NCBI GenBank assembly: GCA_021158245.1
Contig: JAGGVB010000044.1
Span: 1-62,231 of the forward strand
Origin: a bacterium
GTDB taxonomy: Bacteria > Zhuqueibacterota > QNDG01
Direction: 5' to 3'
Length of the DNA: 62,231 nt
Positions 26,943-35,096 of this stretch are shown here, piece by piece. Numbering within the stretch: the first letter of the stretch is position 1; each line of letters opens with the position of its first letter. Both the position numbers and the translations under genes were made by a program. The notes below the pieces were generated by a model. That model was not told the origin of the DNA, did no database searches, and saw only the letters and a list, made by a program, of their open reading frames with translations.

Positions 26943-27674
26943 TTATTTTCGTTTTCTGCGGCTGCCTGATGAGTTAGAAGAACTTCTTGAATGTGATGAA
27001 GTTCCGGAACTGCTGCTAGATGATGCCCTGCGTGATATAGCTTCTGTAATACTTCCAATTGAGACACTGTTTCCAGAATTATACCTGGAAATCCTATGAT
27101 AAGTTTCACGAAGTTTGTTAATAAAGTTAAATTTTTTCTTTTGCACCGGTTTTCTGATTCTTAGTAATCTGTTAACATTATTCAATGAGGTGTTTCTGTT
27201 TAATGAAAATGCAGAGATTTTATTTATACTGCTTCCATTTTCCGTTGAAGAAAATCTGCTGAAAGGCTCTCTTCGGTCAAAATGACGCCTCTTGTTTTTC
27301 AATACTGATGTGTAGTTGGAATATGGGTATAAATAGAAGCCAAATCCTGAATAAAATCCACTATACCAGTTTGAATATAAGTAAGGATAAGAATAAGAGT
27401 AGAAAACAGGCCACGGCCAAATGTTATACCAGGGAGAGTAGTACGGACTATAGAAAGGATCAAAACAGAGCCCCCAATCCCATGTTTCATAATCATCATA
27501 AATTGGGACATCATCGTTAAAGTTTTCTGAAACATCATCCAAAGGTTCTTCAACAACAATGTAATCATCTCCCTTTACTACCCTTGTATTCTGACGAAGC
27601 ATGAGGTGTGTGTAACACCCTGATACAGAGATTGCAAGGAGAAAGAGGAGGGTGGAAAGCAGGATTTTTTTCAT
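26943..27674 (-). CDS. Aromatic-rich lipoprotein
   Basis: The 243-residue protein begins with a lipoprotein signal (lipobox VSGC, Cys at residue 20). After an acidic stretch, residues about 62-120 are extremely rich in Tyr, Trp, Phe, Pro and Ser (FYSPYYSPWYNIWPWPVFYSY in part), then a basic region (KNKRRHFDRREP) and a C-terminal tail of Ser runs ending SRRKRK. Such composition suggests an envelope or surface protein interacting with carbohydrate or with itself; no domain is recognised. The start overlaps the GWxTD gene stop by 4 bases. It lies in a probable ECF-regulated operon. Confidence 0.72.
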   Translation of the reverse strand: MKKILLSTLLFLLAISVSGCYTHLMLRQNTRVVKGDDYIVVEEPLDDVSENFNDDVPIYDDYETWDWGLCFDPFYSPYYSPWYNIWPWPVFYSYSYPYLYSNWYSGFYSGFGFYLYPYSNYTSVLKNKRRHFDRREPFSRFSSTENGSSINKISAFSLNRNTSLNNVNRLLRIRKPVQKKKFNFINKLRETYHRISRYNSGNSVSIGSITEAISRRASSSSSSGTSSHSRSSSNSSGSRRKRK

Positions 27675-29257
27675 TTTAAACCTCCTATAATTGTAAATTT
27701 TTTAGTAAAAATTCCGATTCTGTTTGAATTCAGGTCATCTATTCTAAGAGCCAGCAAATATGAACCCGGAGGAATAGATAAAAAGATATCTTTTTTGATT
27801 ATTTTTTCATAAAAACTTTTTTTGGATTTAAATGCAAGGTTTGTACTTTTCTCTACTTTTTTAATAATATTGTAGTCATTATCATAGATAACCCATCTGT
27901 ATCGATATTCTGCTGATATTGTTTTATTATCACTGTTTTTTAGCCTAAGATTCCATGATGGAAATGAGAAGCCGAATCGGACGAAAACTCTATTACCTGC
28001 TCGTTTGGTTTTTTTGAGATAAAGATTAAATCTCTCAATTTTTTTAAATTTATCAAAAGGCTTATATATAAAGAAAAAGTGATGTTTTTTAATGTAGTAG
28101 ATTCTTTTTTTATGCAGGGCTCTCCGATAAATATATTTTGATATTGTACTTAACCTGATACCCTGAGAGTCGGCATTATTTCTGTTTACGGCAACTTTGA
28201 AAATTATTCTGTATCTGTAAAATATCCACTTTTCCCAGTATTTATTAATTTTTTCAATTTTATCAGGTTTCCCGAATTTAATATAAACTTCTCCTCTGGA
28301 ATCCCATGGAGGGTAAAAATCGTCATTATCATTGGGCGTGCTCAGTCCAAAATTGTCATAGGCAAAAAGGACTCTGCGCTGGAACTCTTCTTCTGCTTCG
28401 TTCTCTTTTGTAGTGGGTGTAGGGTCACGCTTTGCCCAGAATTTACGAAGCCATTCTTTTCTATCCCATTGAATATCAAGAGAAAGAAAGAATGCCAGCT
28501 CTTTATGCGGAATAATATGAAAAAAGCCGTTTAAAAATAGTTTATCATCTGTCCAATTGTTCCCTTTCACGGATAGCTTTTCTTTAATAATTGCCATATC
28601 ATTTTTATGATCCGGTACTTCGCTGTATTTTTTAACATTGTGTCCAGCAGATAATTCAGGTGATTTTTTAATTTCCCCTGAAAAAATTTGTATAGCTTCA
28701 AGTGAAAGCTTTGCTGTCTCCTTATTGCCTGACAGGACAAATTGTTCCAGAACAGGAATAGCCTTTTTGTCTTTTAATTCGCCAAGGGTTAGCGCAGCCT
28801 GGAACTGAATAGTTGAATCTCTGCTGCTGAGGAAGGGGTATATAATATTTAAATATTGTCTGTTTCCTTTTTTACAGAGGCGTTTTGCAAGAATTATCTG
28901 ATGGACAGAAGCATCATCTGCCCATGAGCTTTCGGGAAATTTTGCAGCCAGCTCCTGGAATATTTTTAAAGCTTCTACATCACGTCCTTTTAACTGCTCA
29001 AGGGAAAAACCCTGCCAGAACATTGCATCATCGGTGAATAAACTCTTTGGATGTTTGCTCACAAAAGTGCTGCAGCAGGATACTGCCTGACTCCACAAGC
29101 GTTCATGGATAAATTTTTTACATATATTGAAATTTTTTCCCCCATCCTCATTTCCCCCGGCAGAGGAGGAAGAAACTGCTGCAAAAAATAGCATTAACGC
29201 AGCAACAAGTACGTTCAGTACTAATTTCTTCCTGAGATATTTTACTATTTCTGCCAT
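27671..29257 (-). CDS. GWxTD-domain protein with TPR-like N-terminus
   Basis: From ATG 29257 (GGAG 5 bases upstream) the protein is 528 residues. A signal peptide covers about residues 1-34. Residues about 45-110 hold TPR-like repeats (ERLWSQAVSCCSTFVSKHP, VEALKIFQELAAKFP), then HEAT-like ALTLGELKDKKAIPVLEQFV. The GWxTD region (about 245-345) includes HKELAFFLSLD, LRKFWAKRDPTPTTKENE and the DSRGEVYIKFGKPDKIE strand; the namesake GWxTD is diverged to PPWDS. A Lys/Arg/Tyr-rich segment and a C-terminal beta domain follow. GWxTD proteins are common in FCB-type genomes, usually secreted, with no known activity. GTG 29275 is an alternative start. Confidence 0.8.
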   Translation of the reverse strand: MAEIVKYLRKKLVLNVLVAALMLFFAAVSSSSAGGNEDGGKNFNICKKFIHERLWSQAVSCCSTFVSKHPKSLFTDDAMFWQGFSLEQLKGRDVEALKIFQELAAKFPESSWADDASVHQIILAKRLCKKGNRQYLNIIYPFLSSRDSTIQFQAALTLGELKDKKAIPVLEQFVLSGNKETAKLSLEAIQIFSGEIKKSPELSAGHNVKKYSEVPDHKNDMAIIKEKLSVKGNNWTDDKLFLNGFFHIIPHKELAFFLSLDIQWDRKEWLRKFWAKRDPTPTTKENEAEEEFQRRVLFAYDNFGLSTPNDNDDFYPPWDSRGEVYIKFGKPDKIEKINKYWEKWIFYRYRIIFKVAVNRNNADSQGIRLSTISKYIYRRALHKKRIYYIKKHHFFFIYKPFDKFKKIERFNLYLKKTKRAGNRVFVRFGFSFPSWNLRLKNSDNKTISAEYRYRWVIYDNDYNIIKKVEKSTNLAFKSKKSFYEKIIKKDIFLSIPPGSYLLALRIDDLNSNRIGIFTKKFTIIGGLK

Positions 29258-29277
29258 GGCCTCTCCAAATATCACAA

Positions 29278-29967
29278 TTATGATGTGTAACGGCTTATTC
29301 TCAGTAAAATTCGGCTATTTGCAAGCTCTTGTTTTACCAGGTTTTCCAAATCTTTTGAATCTGTTTCTTTAGATTGAATCATCTCCTCAAGGAGGTTTTC
29401 TATTTCCGAGATAAGTGAAATGAGGTCCCTGTTATCGTCCGTAATGAGGCTTTTTATTACTTTTGTCTTCCCGAGAATTTTTTCAGCGGTTTTTATTGTC
29501 AGATCGTTCTGTTCATCCATAGAAAAGGAATTGCTGTTTAAGTTTGAATAATCAAGAAGAAGAGTCTGGGTGCTCACTAAGTATGAGTCAACAGAAGGGG
29601 CTATAGGTGTTAATGTGTACTCTCCTTTTTTACGTGAATAGATGCTTCGGCCTGTTTGTATACCTGCAAAAAATATTAATAGTATAACAGCAAAGGCCGC
29701 GGATTTTCTTATCCATGAATTCAGGATACGATATCCTGTTCCTGCATGGTGCTGTCCGGAAAACTGTTTTATAACAAGACGCTGAAATTTTTCAGGAACT
29801 TCCGGGACGGAGCGCTGCAGCATGAGTTTATTGAGGCCTCTATATCCCTGAACAATATTCCGGCATTTTTGACATTGTGAAATATGATCACTGATTTTCT
29901 TTTTTTCCTCAGCGCGCATTTCATCAGTGATAAAACGTAGAATTGTATTTTCGGAAGGGCAGGGCAT
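29278..29967 (-). CDS. Zinc-finger (zf-HC2) anti-sigma factor
   Basis: The 229-residue protein has the anti-sigma zinc motif His28-x3-Cys32-x2-Cys35 (DHISQCQKC) in its first 40 residues, one membrane helix at about 92-112 and a periplasmic part that is largely helical and charged. It starts 11 bases after the sigma factor stop and ends shortly before the GWxTD gene. The usual role is to hold the ECF sigma at the membrane until a signal triggers release or proteolysis. The periplasmic helices might sense an envelope state; the signal is unknown. Confidence 0.88.
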   Translation of the reverse strand: MPCPSENTILRFITDEMRAEEKKKISDHISQCQKCRNIVQGYRGLNKLMLQRSVPEVPEKFQRLVIKQFSGQHHAGTGYRILNSWIRKSAAFAVILLIFFAGIQTGRSIYSRKKGEYTLTPIAPSVDSYLVSTQTLLLDYSNLNSNSFSMDEQNDLTIKTAEKILGKTKVIKSLITDDNRDLISLISEIENLLEEMIQSKETDSKDLENLVKQELANSRILLRISRYTS

Positions 29968-29978
29968 ATTAACCTCAT

Positions 29979-30509
29979 CTATTTAAAATCTTTAAGTTCT
30001 TTCTTAAGTTTCTTTAATCCGCGGAAAAGATGGACTCTTGCAGTGCTGTGAGCACATCCTAATACTTCTGCGATTTCCTTTAATGAACAGTTGTGATAAT
30101 AGTACAAAACAACAGCTGTTTTTTGATTCTGTGTCAAAGTGCCTAGAGCTTTCTCAATTGCATCCTGTTTGCCGGTGTAGAATTTTTTGCTGCTGTTTTC
30201 GGGAATATTAAATTTTGATTCGTCAAGCCCCGTGTTTATCCGTGATTTTTTTCTTAACAAATCAACTGATTTGTTATAAGCTATTCTGTAAAGCCATGTT
30301 GAAAATTTTGATTTTCTGTTAAAGCTGCTGATATTAATAAAAGCCCTTGTAAATGTTTCCTGAGTAATGTCTTTGGCATCTTCCAAATTGCCTGTCATGT
30401 TGTAAGTGAGTTTGAAAATCATACCTGTGTAAATTTTAACAAGTTTGGCAAAGGCTCGGTTAGAACCCTGAACAGCCTCATTTATCCATTTTTCTTCCTT
30501 TTGCTTCAT
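29979..30509 (-). CDS. ECF-type RNA polymerase sigma factor
   Basis: The 176-residue protein shows sigma region 2 (LTYNMTGNLEDAKDITQETFTRAF... in successive positions, with SKFSTWLYRIAYNKSVDLLRKK) and region 4 (LTQNQKTAVVLYYYHNCSLKEIAEVLGCAHSTARVHLFRGLKKLKKEL) separated by a short linker. There is no region 1 or 3. It heads the minus-strand cluster with its anti-sigma factor and three envelope proteins, which are the likely targets. There is no clear Shine-Dalgarno site before ATG 30509. Confidence 0.93.
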   Translation of the reverse strand: MKQKEEKWINEAVQGSNRAFAKLVKIYTGMIFKLTYNMTGNLEDAKDITQETFTRAFINISSFNRKSKFSTWLYRIAYNKSVDLLRKKSRINTGLDESKFNIPENSSKKFYTGKQDAIEKALGTLTQNQKTAVVLYYYHNCSLKEIAEVLGCAHSTARVHLFRGLKKLKKELKDFK

Positions 30510-30522
30510 GTTTTTCTATCTG

Positions 30523-30552
30523 TTAGACGTGATACATTTGAAAGTGTTTACA
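30523..30552 (-). promoter_or_regulatory. Candidate ECF-type autoregulated promoter
   Basis: On the minus strand TGTAAAC (30552-30546) is followed after 16 bases by CGTCTAA (30529-30523), which resembles -35/-10 pairs of ECF promoters. The transcript would begin only a few bases before ATG 30509, giving a nearly leaderless message, consistent with the missing ribosome site. This is a pattern match only. Confidence 0.3.
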
Positions 30553-30560
30553 ATTATTTT

Positions 30561-31346
30561 TCAGGATCTGACTCTGAAAACATCTCCTGCCCAAAAGTGC
30601 CTGATATTGCCGTTTGGCAAAAGAAGTTTAAGCCTGCCTGTATCATCAGTACCCAGGTAAATGCCTTCTGTTTTTTCCCCTGCAGTTTCAATGCAGATTT
30701 TTTCATTATTGAAATAATCGTATTTTTTCCAGGTGTTTTGTATAAAATCATTCTTTGTTAATGCTGCTTTCTTAAATGAAGATTCAATGTTCTTTTTTAA
30801 AAGCTGAAACACATCTATGATGTTATTTTCTTTGCCTGTCTCAATTTCAATTGAAGTTGCATTATTGTCAAGGTTATACTGTTGCAGGTCTTTTTTTGTG
30901 AGATTGACATTAAGGCCTATACCGAGAACCATGCAGTTGCATGAAGGATCACCCTGCGCAAGTATTCCGCATATTTTGCTGCCGTTGACAAGAACGTCAT
31001 TCGGCCACTTCAGGCTTGGTTCTATAGAAAGCTCTTCAAGAGTTTCTGCAACACTTATTGATGCTATTTGTGTTACGAGAAAGAAAAGCGGTTCTATTCT
31101 GTCCCGTTCAATAAAAATCGAGAAACAGAGGGATTTCCCAGGTTTGGAAAACCAGGTACGGTTCATTCTCCCTTTGCCAAGAGTCTGGCTTCTGGCAAGG
31201 ATTGTATCCCCGTGCTTTAATCTGTTTCTCATGGAAAATGCTTTTTTGTTAGTTGAATCAAGCTCATTAAAAATAAAGAGCCGCGCATTCCATAATCCTC
31301 TTCCGCGTTTTATTGCAGGATCATTTTCAGAGATTAAATTCTTCAT
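30561..31346 (-). CDS. birA: Biotin-[acetyl-CoA-carboxylase] ligase (class I BirA, no DNA-binding domain)
   Basis: The 261-residue enzyme activates biotin with ATP and attaches it to a Lys of biotin carrier proteins. Motifs: NELDSTNKKA, the biotinyl-AMP loop SQTLGKGRMNRTW (the usual GRGRxGRxW diverged), SLKWPNDVLVNGSKICGILAQ and VLGIGLNVN, followed by a small C-terminal beta-barrel ending FWAGDVFRV. No N-terminal winged helix is present, so it is not a biotin repressor. No Shine-Dalgarno site is evident at ATG 31346. It is read opposite to gatE and ends just upstream of the ECF sigma gene. Confidence 0.92.
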   Translation of the reverse strand: MKNLISENDPAIKRGRGLWNARLFIFNELDSTNKKAFSMRNRLKHGDTILARSQTLGKGRMNRTWFSKPGKSLCFSIFIERDRIEPLFFLVTQIASISVAETLEELSIEPSLKWPNDVLVNGSKICGILAQGDPSCNCMVLGIGLNVNLTKKDLQQYNLDNNATSIEIETGKENNIIDVFQLLKKNIESSFKKAALTKNDFIQNTWKKYDYFNNEKICIETAGEKTEGIYLGTDDTGRLKLLLPNGNIRHFWAGDVFRVRS

Positions 31347-31406
31347 AACATAACAATATATAAAATTAGAGTAAGATTACAAACAACTTTATCTTTCTTA
31401 AAGTAC

Positions 31407-31435
31407 TTGACAATTTGCGTGATTCAAAGTACATT
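31407..31435 (+). promoter_or_regulatory. Candidate sigma-70 promoter of gatE-gatD
   Basis: TTGACA (31407-31412) and TACATT (31430-31435) are separated by 17 bases; the -35 is perfect and the -10 matches 4 of 6. The leader to ATG 31528 would be about 85 bases. Confidence 0.5.
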
Positions 31436-31515
31436 AACAGGCTTACTTTTACCTATGGAGGTGATGGGGTGGTGTTCCGGGGACTGGTATATTGATGTGG
31501 AATTTTCTTCATAAA

Positions 31516-31521
31516 AAGGAG
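31516..31521 (+). promoter_or_regulatory. Ribosome binding site that selects the gatE start
   Basis: AAGGAG lies 6 bases before ATG 31528. The upstream in-frame TTG 31492 and ATG 31495 have no such site, so the mature frame starts MPVLFDG. Confidence 0.75.
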
Positions 31522-31527
31522 CACAGA

Positions 31528-33495
31528 ATGCCCGTTTTGTTTGATGGTGCTGAAAATTTTGAAAAGAGTAAAAAAATTGTCGGCTATGTTAACAGAAAAG
31601 ATGCTGATACAGGCCTTTACAAGCGCTTGGGGTTCAAATGCGGGCTTGAGATTCATCAGCAGCTTGCCACTAAAAAGAAGTTATTTTGCCGATGCCCTGC
31701 AGGCTTGTACCACAGCGGAGATGATTACGATGCCGAACTTGTACGTCATATGCGTCCTACATTAAGTGAACTGGGGGAGTATGACGGCACAGCTCTGATG
31801 GAGTTCAAAACCAGAAAAAATATTATTTATCGCATTAAGTACGAATCAGCCTGTACTTATGATGTTGATGATACGCCTCCTTTTCCAATGAACAGGGAGG
31901 CTCTTTCAATTGCAATGGAGATTGCACTGCTTTTAAAATCTAATATAGTTGGTGAATTTCACATAACAAGAAAGCAGTATCTTGACGGATCAATTCCTAC
32001 GGGATTTCAGCGTACCGGTATTATTGGTATAGAGGGCGAGATTCCCCTTTCTAAAAAAACCGTCAGAATTATTCAGATCAGTATTGAAGAGGATGCGTGC
32101 AGGGAAGTTTCCGATGTGGGACATATGAGAATCTATACAACAGACCGCCTCGGTACTCCTCTTATAGAGATGGTAACCTACCCTGATATGAAAACACCTG
32201 ATGAAGCGAGAGATGCAGGACAGTATCTTAGATTTCTAACGAGAAGTACAGGCAAGGTGAATACAGGAATAGGAGCCGCCCGACAGGACGTTAATGTAAG
32301 TATTACAGGCGGGACCAGAATAGAGATAAAAGGTGTTCAGCGGATTTCATCCATTCCGGAACTTACCCATAATGAGGCTTTCAGGCAGAAAGCGCTTCTG
32401 CAAATAAAAGATATCCTTAATAAAAAAATTAAAACACCTGAGAAATGGACAATCCGTTCAGAGAGGCTCGCTTCAAACTTTTTATCGCCGCTGATCGTAA
32501 GAGCCATGGCAAAGGGGTTTGTCCTTACAGGAGTTAACCTTCCCTCATTTGAAGGAATCCTCTCCTTTTTTACTCAGCCGGGGCGTACTTTTGCAGACGA
32601 GATAGGCGACAGGTTAAAGGTAATTGCGTGTCTGGAACGGCCTAATATGGTAACATCGGAATCTCCGGAAGGAAGCATAAATGACCTGGATCTGCAAAAT
32701 ATCCGTGAGGCTTTAAAAAGCGCAAAAGGGGATGCTCAGATTGTTTTCTGGGGGCCTGAAGATGATGCTGCCACTGCAGTGGAAACAATTGAAGAACGAT
32801 GCAGAATGGCATTTGAGGGCATTCCTTCTGAAACGCGCAAATCCCTTTCTGACGGAACCACAATTTTTGAAAGAGTCCTTCCCGGGCCTGACAGAATGTA
32901 TCCGGACACTGATTCTGCTCCTATCCCGATTGATGATCCTTTAATTGAGGGAATTCGTAAAGAGCTTCCCAATTCTGTTGATTCCAGAATTAAACAGATG
33001 GTAGAGTGGCATGTGCCTGAAGATGCTTTCCTTTACCTGCTGCGGCGTAATTTATTTCCACTTCTTTCATGGATGATAATAGAGCATGAAATCGAACCAA
33101 AGATTGCCGGAAAAGTTTTGGGCCATATTTTGAGAAATACGGAAAGAAGAATCGGCCCGGTTTCTTCCGAGCATTTGGAAAGAGTACATTCATGTATTAT
33201 ATATGTAAATGAAAAGAGTATTCGTCATAATATTTTAACAGAGATGATCCCGTTATGCCTGCGCTTTCCTTCCCTGAATTTGGATGAAATTTTAGGAGAA
33301 ACAGGTTTTATTACGCTTTCAGAAGACGAAATATATGAGAAAATACCGAATTTACGTAATGAATTCCGCATGAACAGGCGATCAAAAAGAGAAGGAGCTG
33401 AATCTGACTGGATTATGGGGGAGCTGAGATCTGTTGCCCTTGGCAATATGGATTTGAAGGAGCTGCGCAAAGCTGTTGAGGGAGGTTCTCTATGA
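31528..33495 (+). CDS. gatE: Archaeal-type Glu-tRNA(Gln) amidotransferase subunit E
   Basis: The 655-residue protein is the kinase/transamidase subunit that phosphorylates Glu on tRNA(Gln) and replaces it with an amide. It has the GatB/GatE core (LGFKCGLEIHQQLAT, KLFCRCP, DDTPPFPMNREAL, ITRKQYLDGSIPTGFQRT, RQDVNVSI), then the AspRS-like insertion found in GatE but not GatB (about residues 280-430, with GPDRMYPDTDSAPIPI at its end), and a helical tail with the YqeY-like end WIMGELRSVALGNM. GatB is about 480 residues and lacks the insertion, so GatE is preferred. It is ATGA-coupled to gatD. GatDE is regarded as an archaeal enzyme; finding it in an otherwise bacterial neighbourhood is the main oddity. 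Confidence 0.93.
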   Translation: MPVLFDGAENFEKSKKIVGYVNRKDADTGLYKRLGFKCGLEIHQQLATKKKLFCRCPAGLYHSGDDYDAELVRHMRPTLSELGEYDGTALMEFKTRKNIIYRIKYESACTYDVDDTPPFPMNREALSIAMEIALLLKSNIVGEFHITRKQYLDGSIPTGFQRTGIIGIEGEIPLSKKTVRIIQISIEEDACREVSDVGHMRIYTTDRLGTPLIEMVTYPDMKTPDEARDAGQYLRFLTRSTGKVNTGIGAARQDVNVSITGGTRIEIKGVQRISSIPELTHNEAFRQKALLQIKDILNKKIKTPEKWTIRSERLASNFLSPLIVRAMAKGFVLTGVNLPSFEGILSFFTQPGRTFADEIGDRLKVIACLERPNMVTSESPEGSINDLDLQNIREALKSAKGDAQIVFWGPEDDAATAVETIEERCRMAFEGIPSETRKSLSDGTTIFERVLPGPDRMYPDTDSAPIPIDDPLIEGIRKELPNSVDSRIKQMVEWHVPEDAFLYLLRRNLFPLLSWMIIEHEIEPKIAGKVLGHILRNTERRIGPVSSEHLERVHSCIIYVNEKSIRHNILTEMIPLCLRFPSLNLDEILGETGFITLSEDEIYEKIPNLRNEFRMNRRSKREGAESDWIMGELRSVALGNMDLKELRKAVEGGSL

Positions 33496-34874
33496 AAGAT
33501 GCGTTAAAAGGATACAAGGGTGAAGCAAGAAAGGTTTTGGAATCCTTTAATATTAGAGTGTGGAGCGATGCTGAGATTGAAACTACGAGAGGGGCATTTA
33601 AAGGTATTGTCCTGCCCCGTTCCGAAAATGATGATGATAAGCACATTGTGCTTAAATTAATAACAGGCTACAATGTAGGAATTAATGTTAATACAGTTAA
33701 ACAGGCCAGGGAGATCGGGTATAAAGAAGCTCATTATCAAATTCCGGAAAAAGAGTTTCCATTATCTCCCGATAAACCAAATGTCAAACTTTTTGGTACT
33801 GGCGGTACAATAGCATCACGTCTTGATTACAGGACCGGAGCTGTAATACCAGCATTTTCTCCGGGAGAACTTTATGGAGCTGTACCTGAACTTGCAGATA
33901 TATGCAATATATCTACTGAAAAATTGTTTGCAGTTTTCAGTGAGAATATGGGGCCGTCTCAATATATAGAACTTGCAAAAGCAATCGGCCGGGAGATTGA
34001 GAATGGCATTGACGGCATTATTGTCGGACACGGTACTGATACAATGCACCACACTGCTGCTGCTCTGTCATTTATGGTACAGGATTCTCCTGTGCCTATA
34101 GTTATGGTAGGTTCCCAGCGTTCGTCTGACAGGCCGTCATCAGATGCTGCGTTAAATTTAATTCACTCTGCAACCGCAGCAGCGCATTCGGATATTGCAG
34201 AAGTTCAGGTCTGCATGTTCGGTCCTACTTCTGACGAGTACGGACTGCTGCATAGAGGAACCAGAGTCCGGAAGATGCACTCTTCCTACCGTTCGACTTT
34301 CCGTACAATAGGAGATATTCCTCTTGCCATGGTGACAAGGGATAAAGTAACACCTCTGCGTAATGATTATAGCCGCAGAAGAGGGGATAAAAAAGTAAAA
34401 ATACTGCCTTATTTTAATGAAAAGGTTTCTATGATTTACTACTACCCCAATATGCAGTCTGATATTATTGATTCCCTTGTAGATAATGGTTATAAAGGGA
34501 TTGTAATTGCAGGTACTGGACTGGGGCATGTAAATAAACCGGTTTATCCTGCAATAAAGAGGGCTGTTAAAAAGGGTGTTTCAATTTATATGACTGTACA
34601 GACCCTGTGGGGATATGTTCACATGTTTGTCTATGATACAGGAAGGGATTTAATGGCAAAGGGAATTATTCCTGCTGAGAATATGCTTCCTGAGGTTGCA
34701 TACATTAAGCTTGGATGGGCTTTGGGGCAGACCGATGATCCTGAAAAAGTCAAAGAACTAATGCTGACTCCGGTAAACGGAGAGATTACCGAACGCGAGC
34801 CTTATAACGGATATCTTGTATTTCAGGGCGGGATTCCCGAAGTGGAGGAGTTTTTAAAGAGAATTCATAAGTAG
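33492..34874 (+). CDS. gatD: Archaeal-type Glu-tRNA(Gln) amidotransferase subunit D (asparaginase-like)
   Basis: This 460-residue subunit releases ammonia from Gln or Asn for GatE. The N-terminal 90 residues form the small beta-barrel GatD adds to the asparaginase fold (RGAFKGIVLPRSEND and HIVLKLITGYNVGI). The asparaginase core follows with the nucleophile Thr in LFGTGGTIASR, the Thr-Asp pair in GHGTDTMHHTAAAL, and the Lys in RVRKMHSSYRSTF; these correspond to Thr101, Thr177, Asp178 and Lys254 of the Methanothermobacter enzyme. Plain bacterial asparaginase lacks the N-terminal domain. It overlaps gatE by 4 bases and is followed by a terminator, so the two form a closed operon. Confidence 0.94.
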   Translation: MKDALKGYKGEARKVLESFNIRVWSDAEIETTRGAFKGIVLPRSENDDDKHIVLKLITGYNVGINVNTVKQAREIGYKEAHYQIPEKEFPLSPDKPNVKLFGTGGTIASRLDYRTGAVIPAFSPGELYGAVPELADICNISTEKLFAVFSENMGPSQYIELAKAIGREIENGIDGIIVGHGTDTMHHTAAALSFMVQDSPVPIVMVGSQRSSDRPSSDAALNLIHSATAAAHSDIAEVQVCMFGPTSDEYGLLHRGTRVRKMHSSYRSTFRTIGDIPLAMVTRDKVTPLRNDYSRRRGDKKVKILPYFNEKVSMIYYYPNMQSDIIDSLVDNGYKGIVIAGTGLGHVNKPVYPAIKRAVKKGVSIYMTVQTLWGYVHMFVYDTGRDLMAKGIIPAENMLPEVAYIKLGWALGQTDDPEKVKELMLTPVNGEITEREPYNGYLVFQGGIPEVEEFLKRIHK

Positions 34875-34893
34875 ATTTTAAGAATATAATTTT

Positions 34894-34924
34894 AAAAAGA
34901 GATGCAGAGATGCATCTCTTTTTT
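34894..34924 (+). terminator. Intrinsic terminator after gatD
   Basis: AAAAAGAGATGCA pairs perfectly with TGCATCTCTTTTT around a four-base loop (GAGA), giving a 13-bp stem that ends in a T run, 20 bases after the gatD stop. Confidence 0.88.
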
Positions 34925-35096
34925 GTAAACCATAGGTGTTTTATGGGATGCAAATATAATGGAAAGAACATGTAGTAGATAAGCCTGATTTTCCCATTCC
35001 TGTATTCCCGAGCCTGTCACTTTTTCTTCTTGTATTATTGCATAATGTGTAGTTATATTTTACCATGTAAAACAATAAAGTATACAGGGTGACAAT

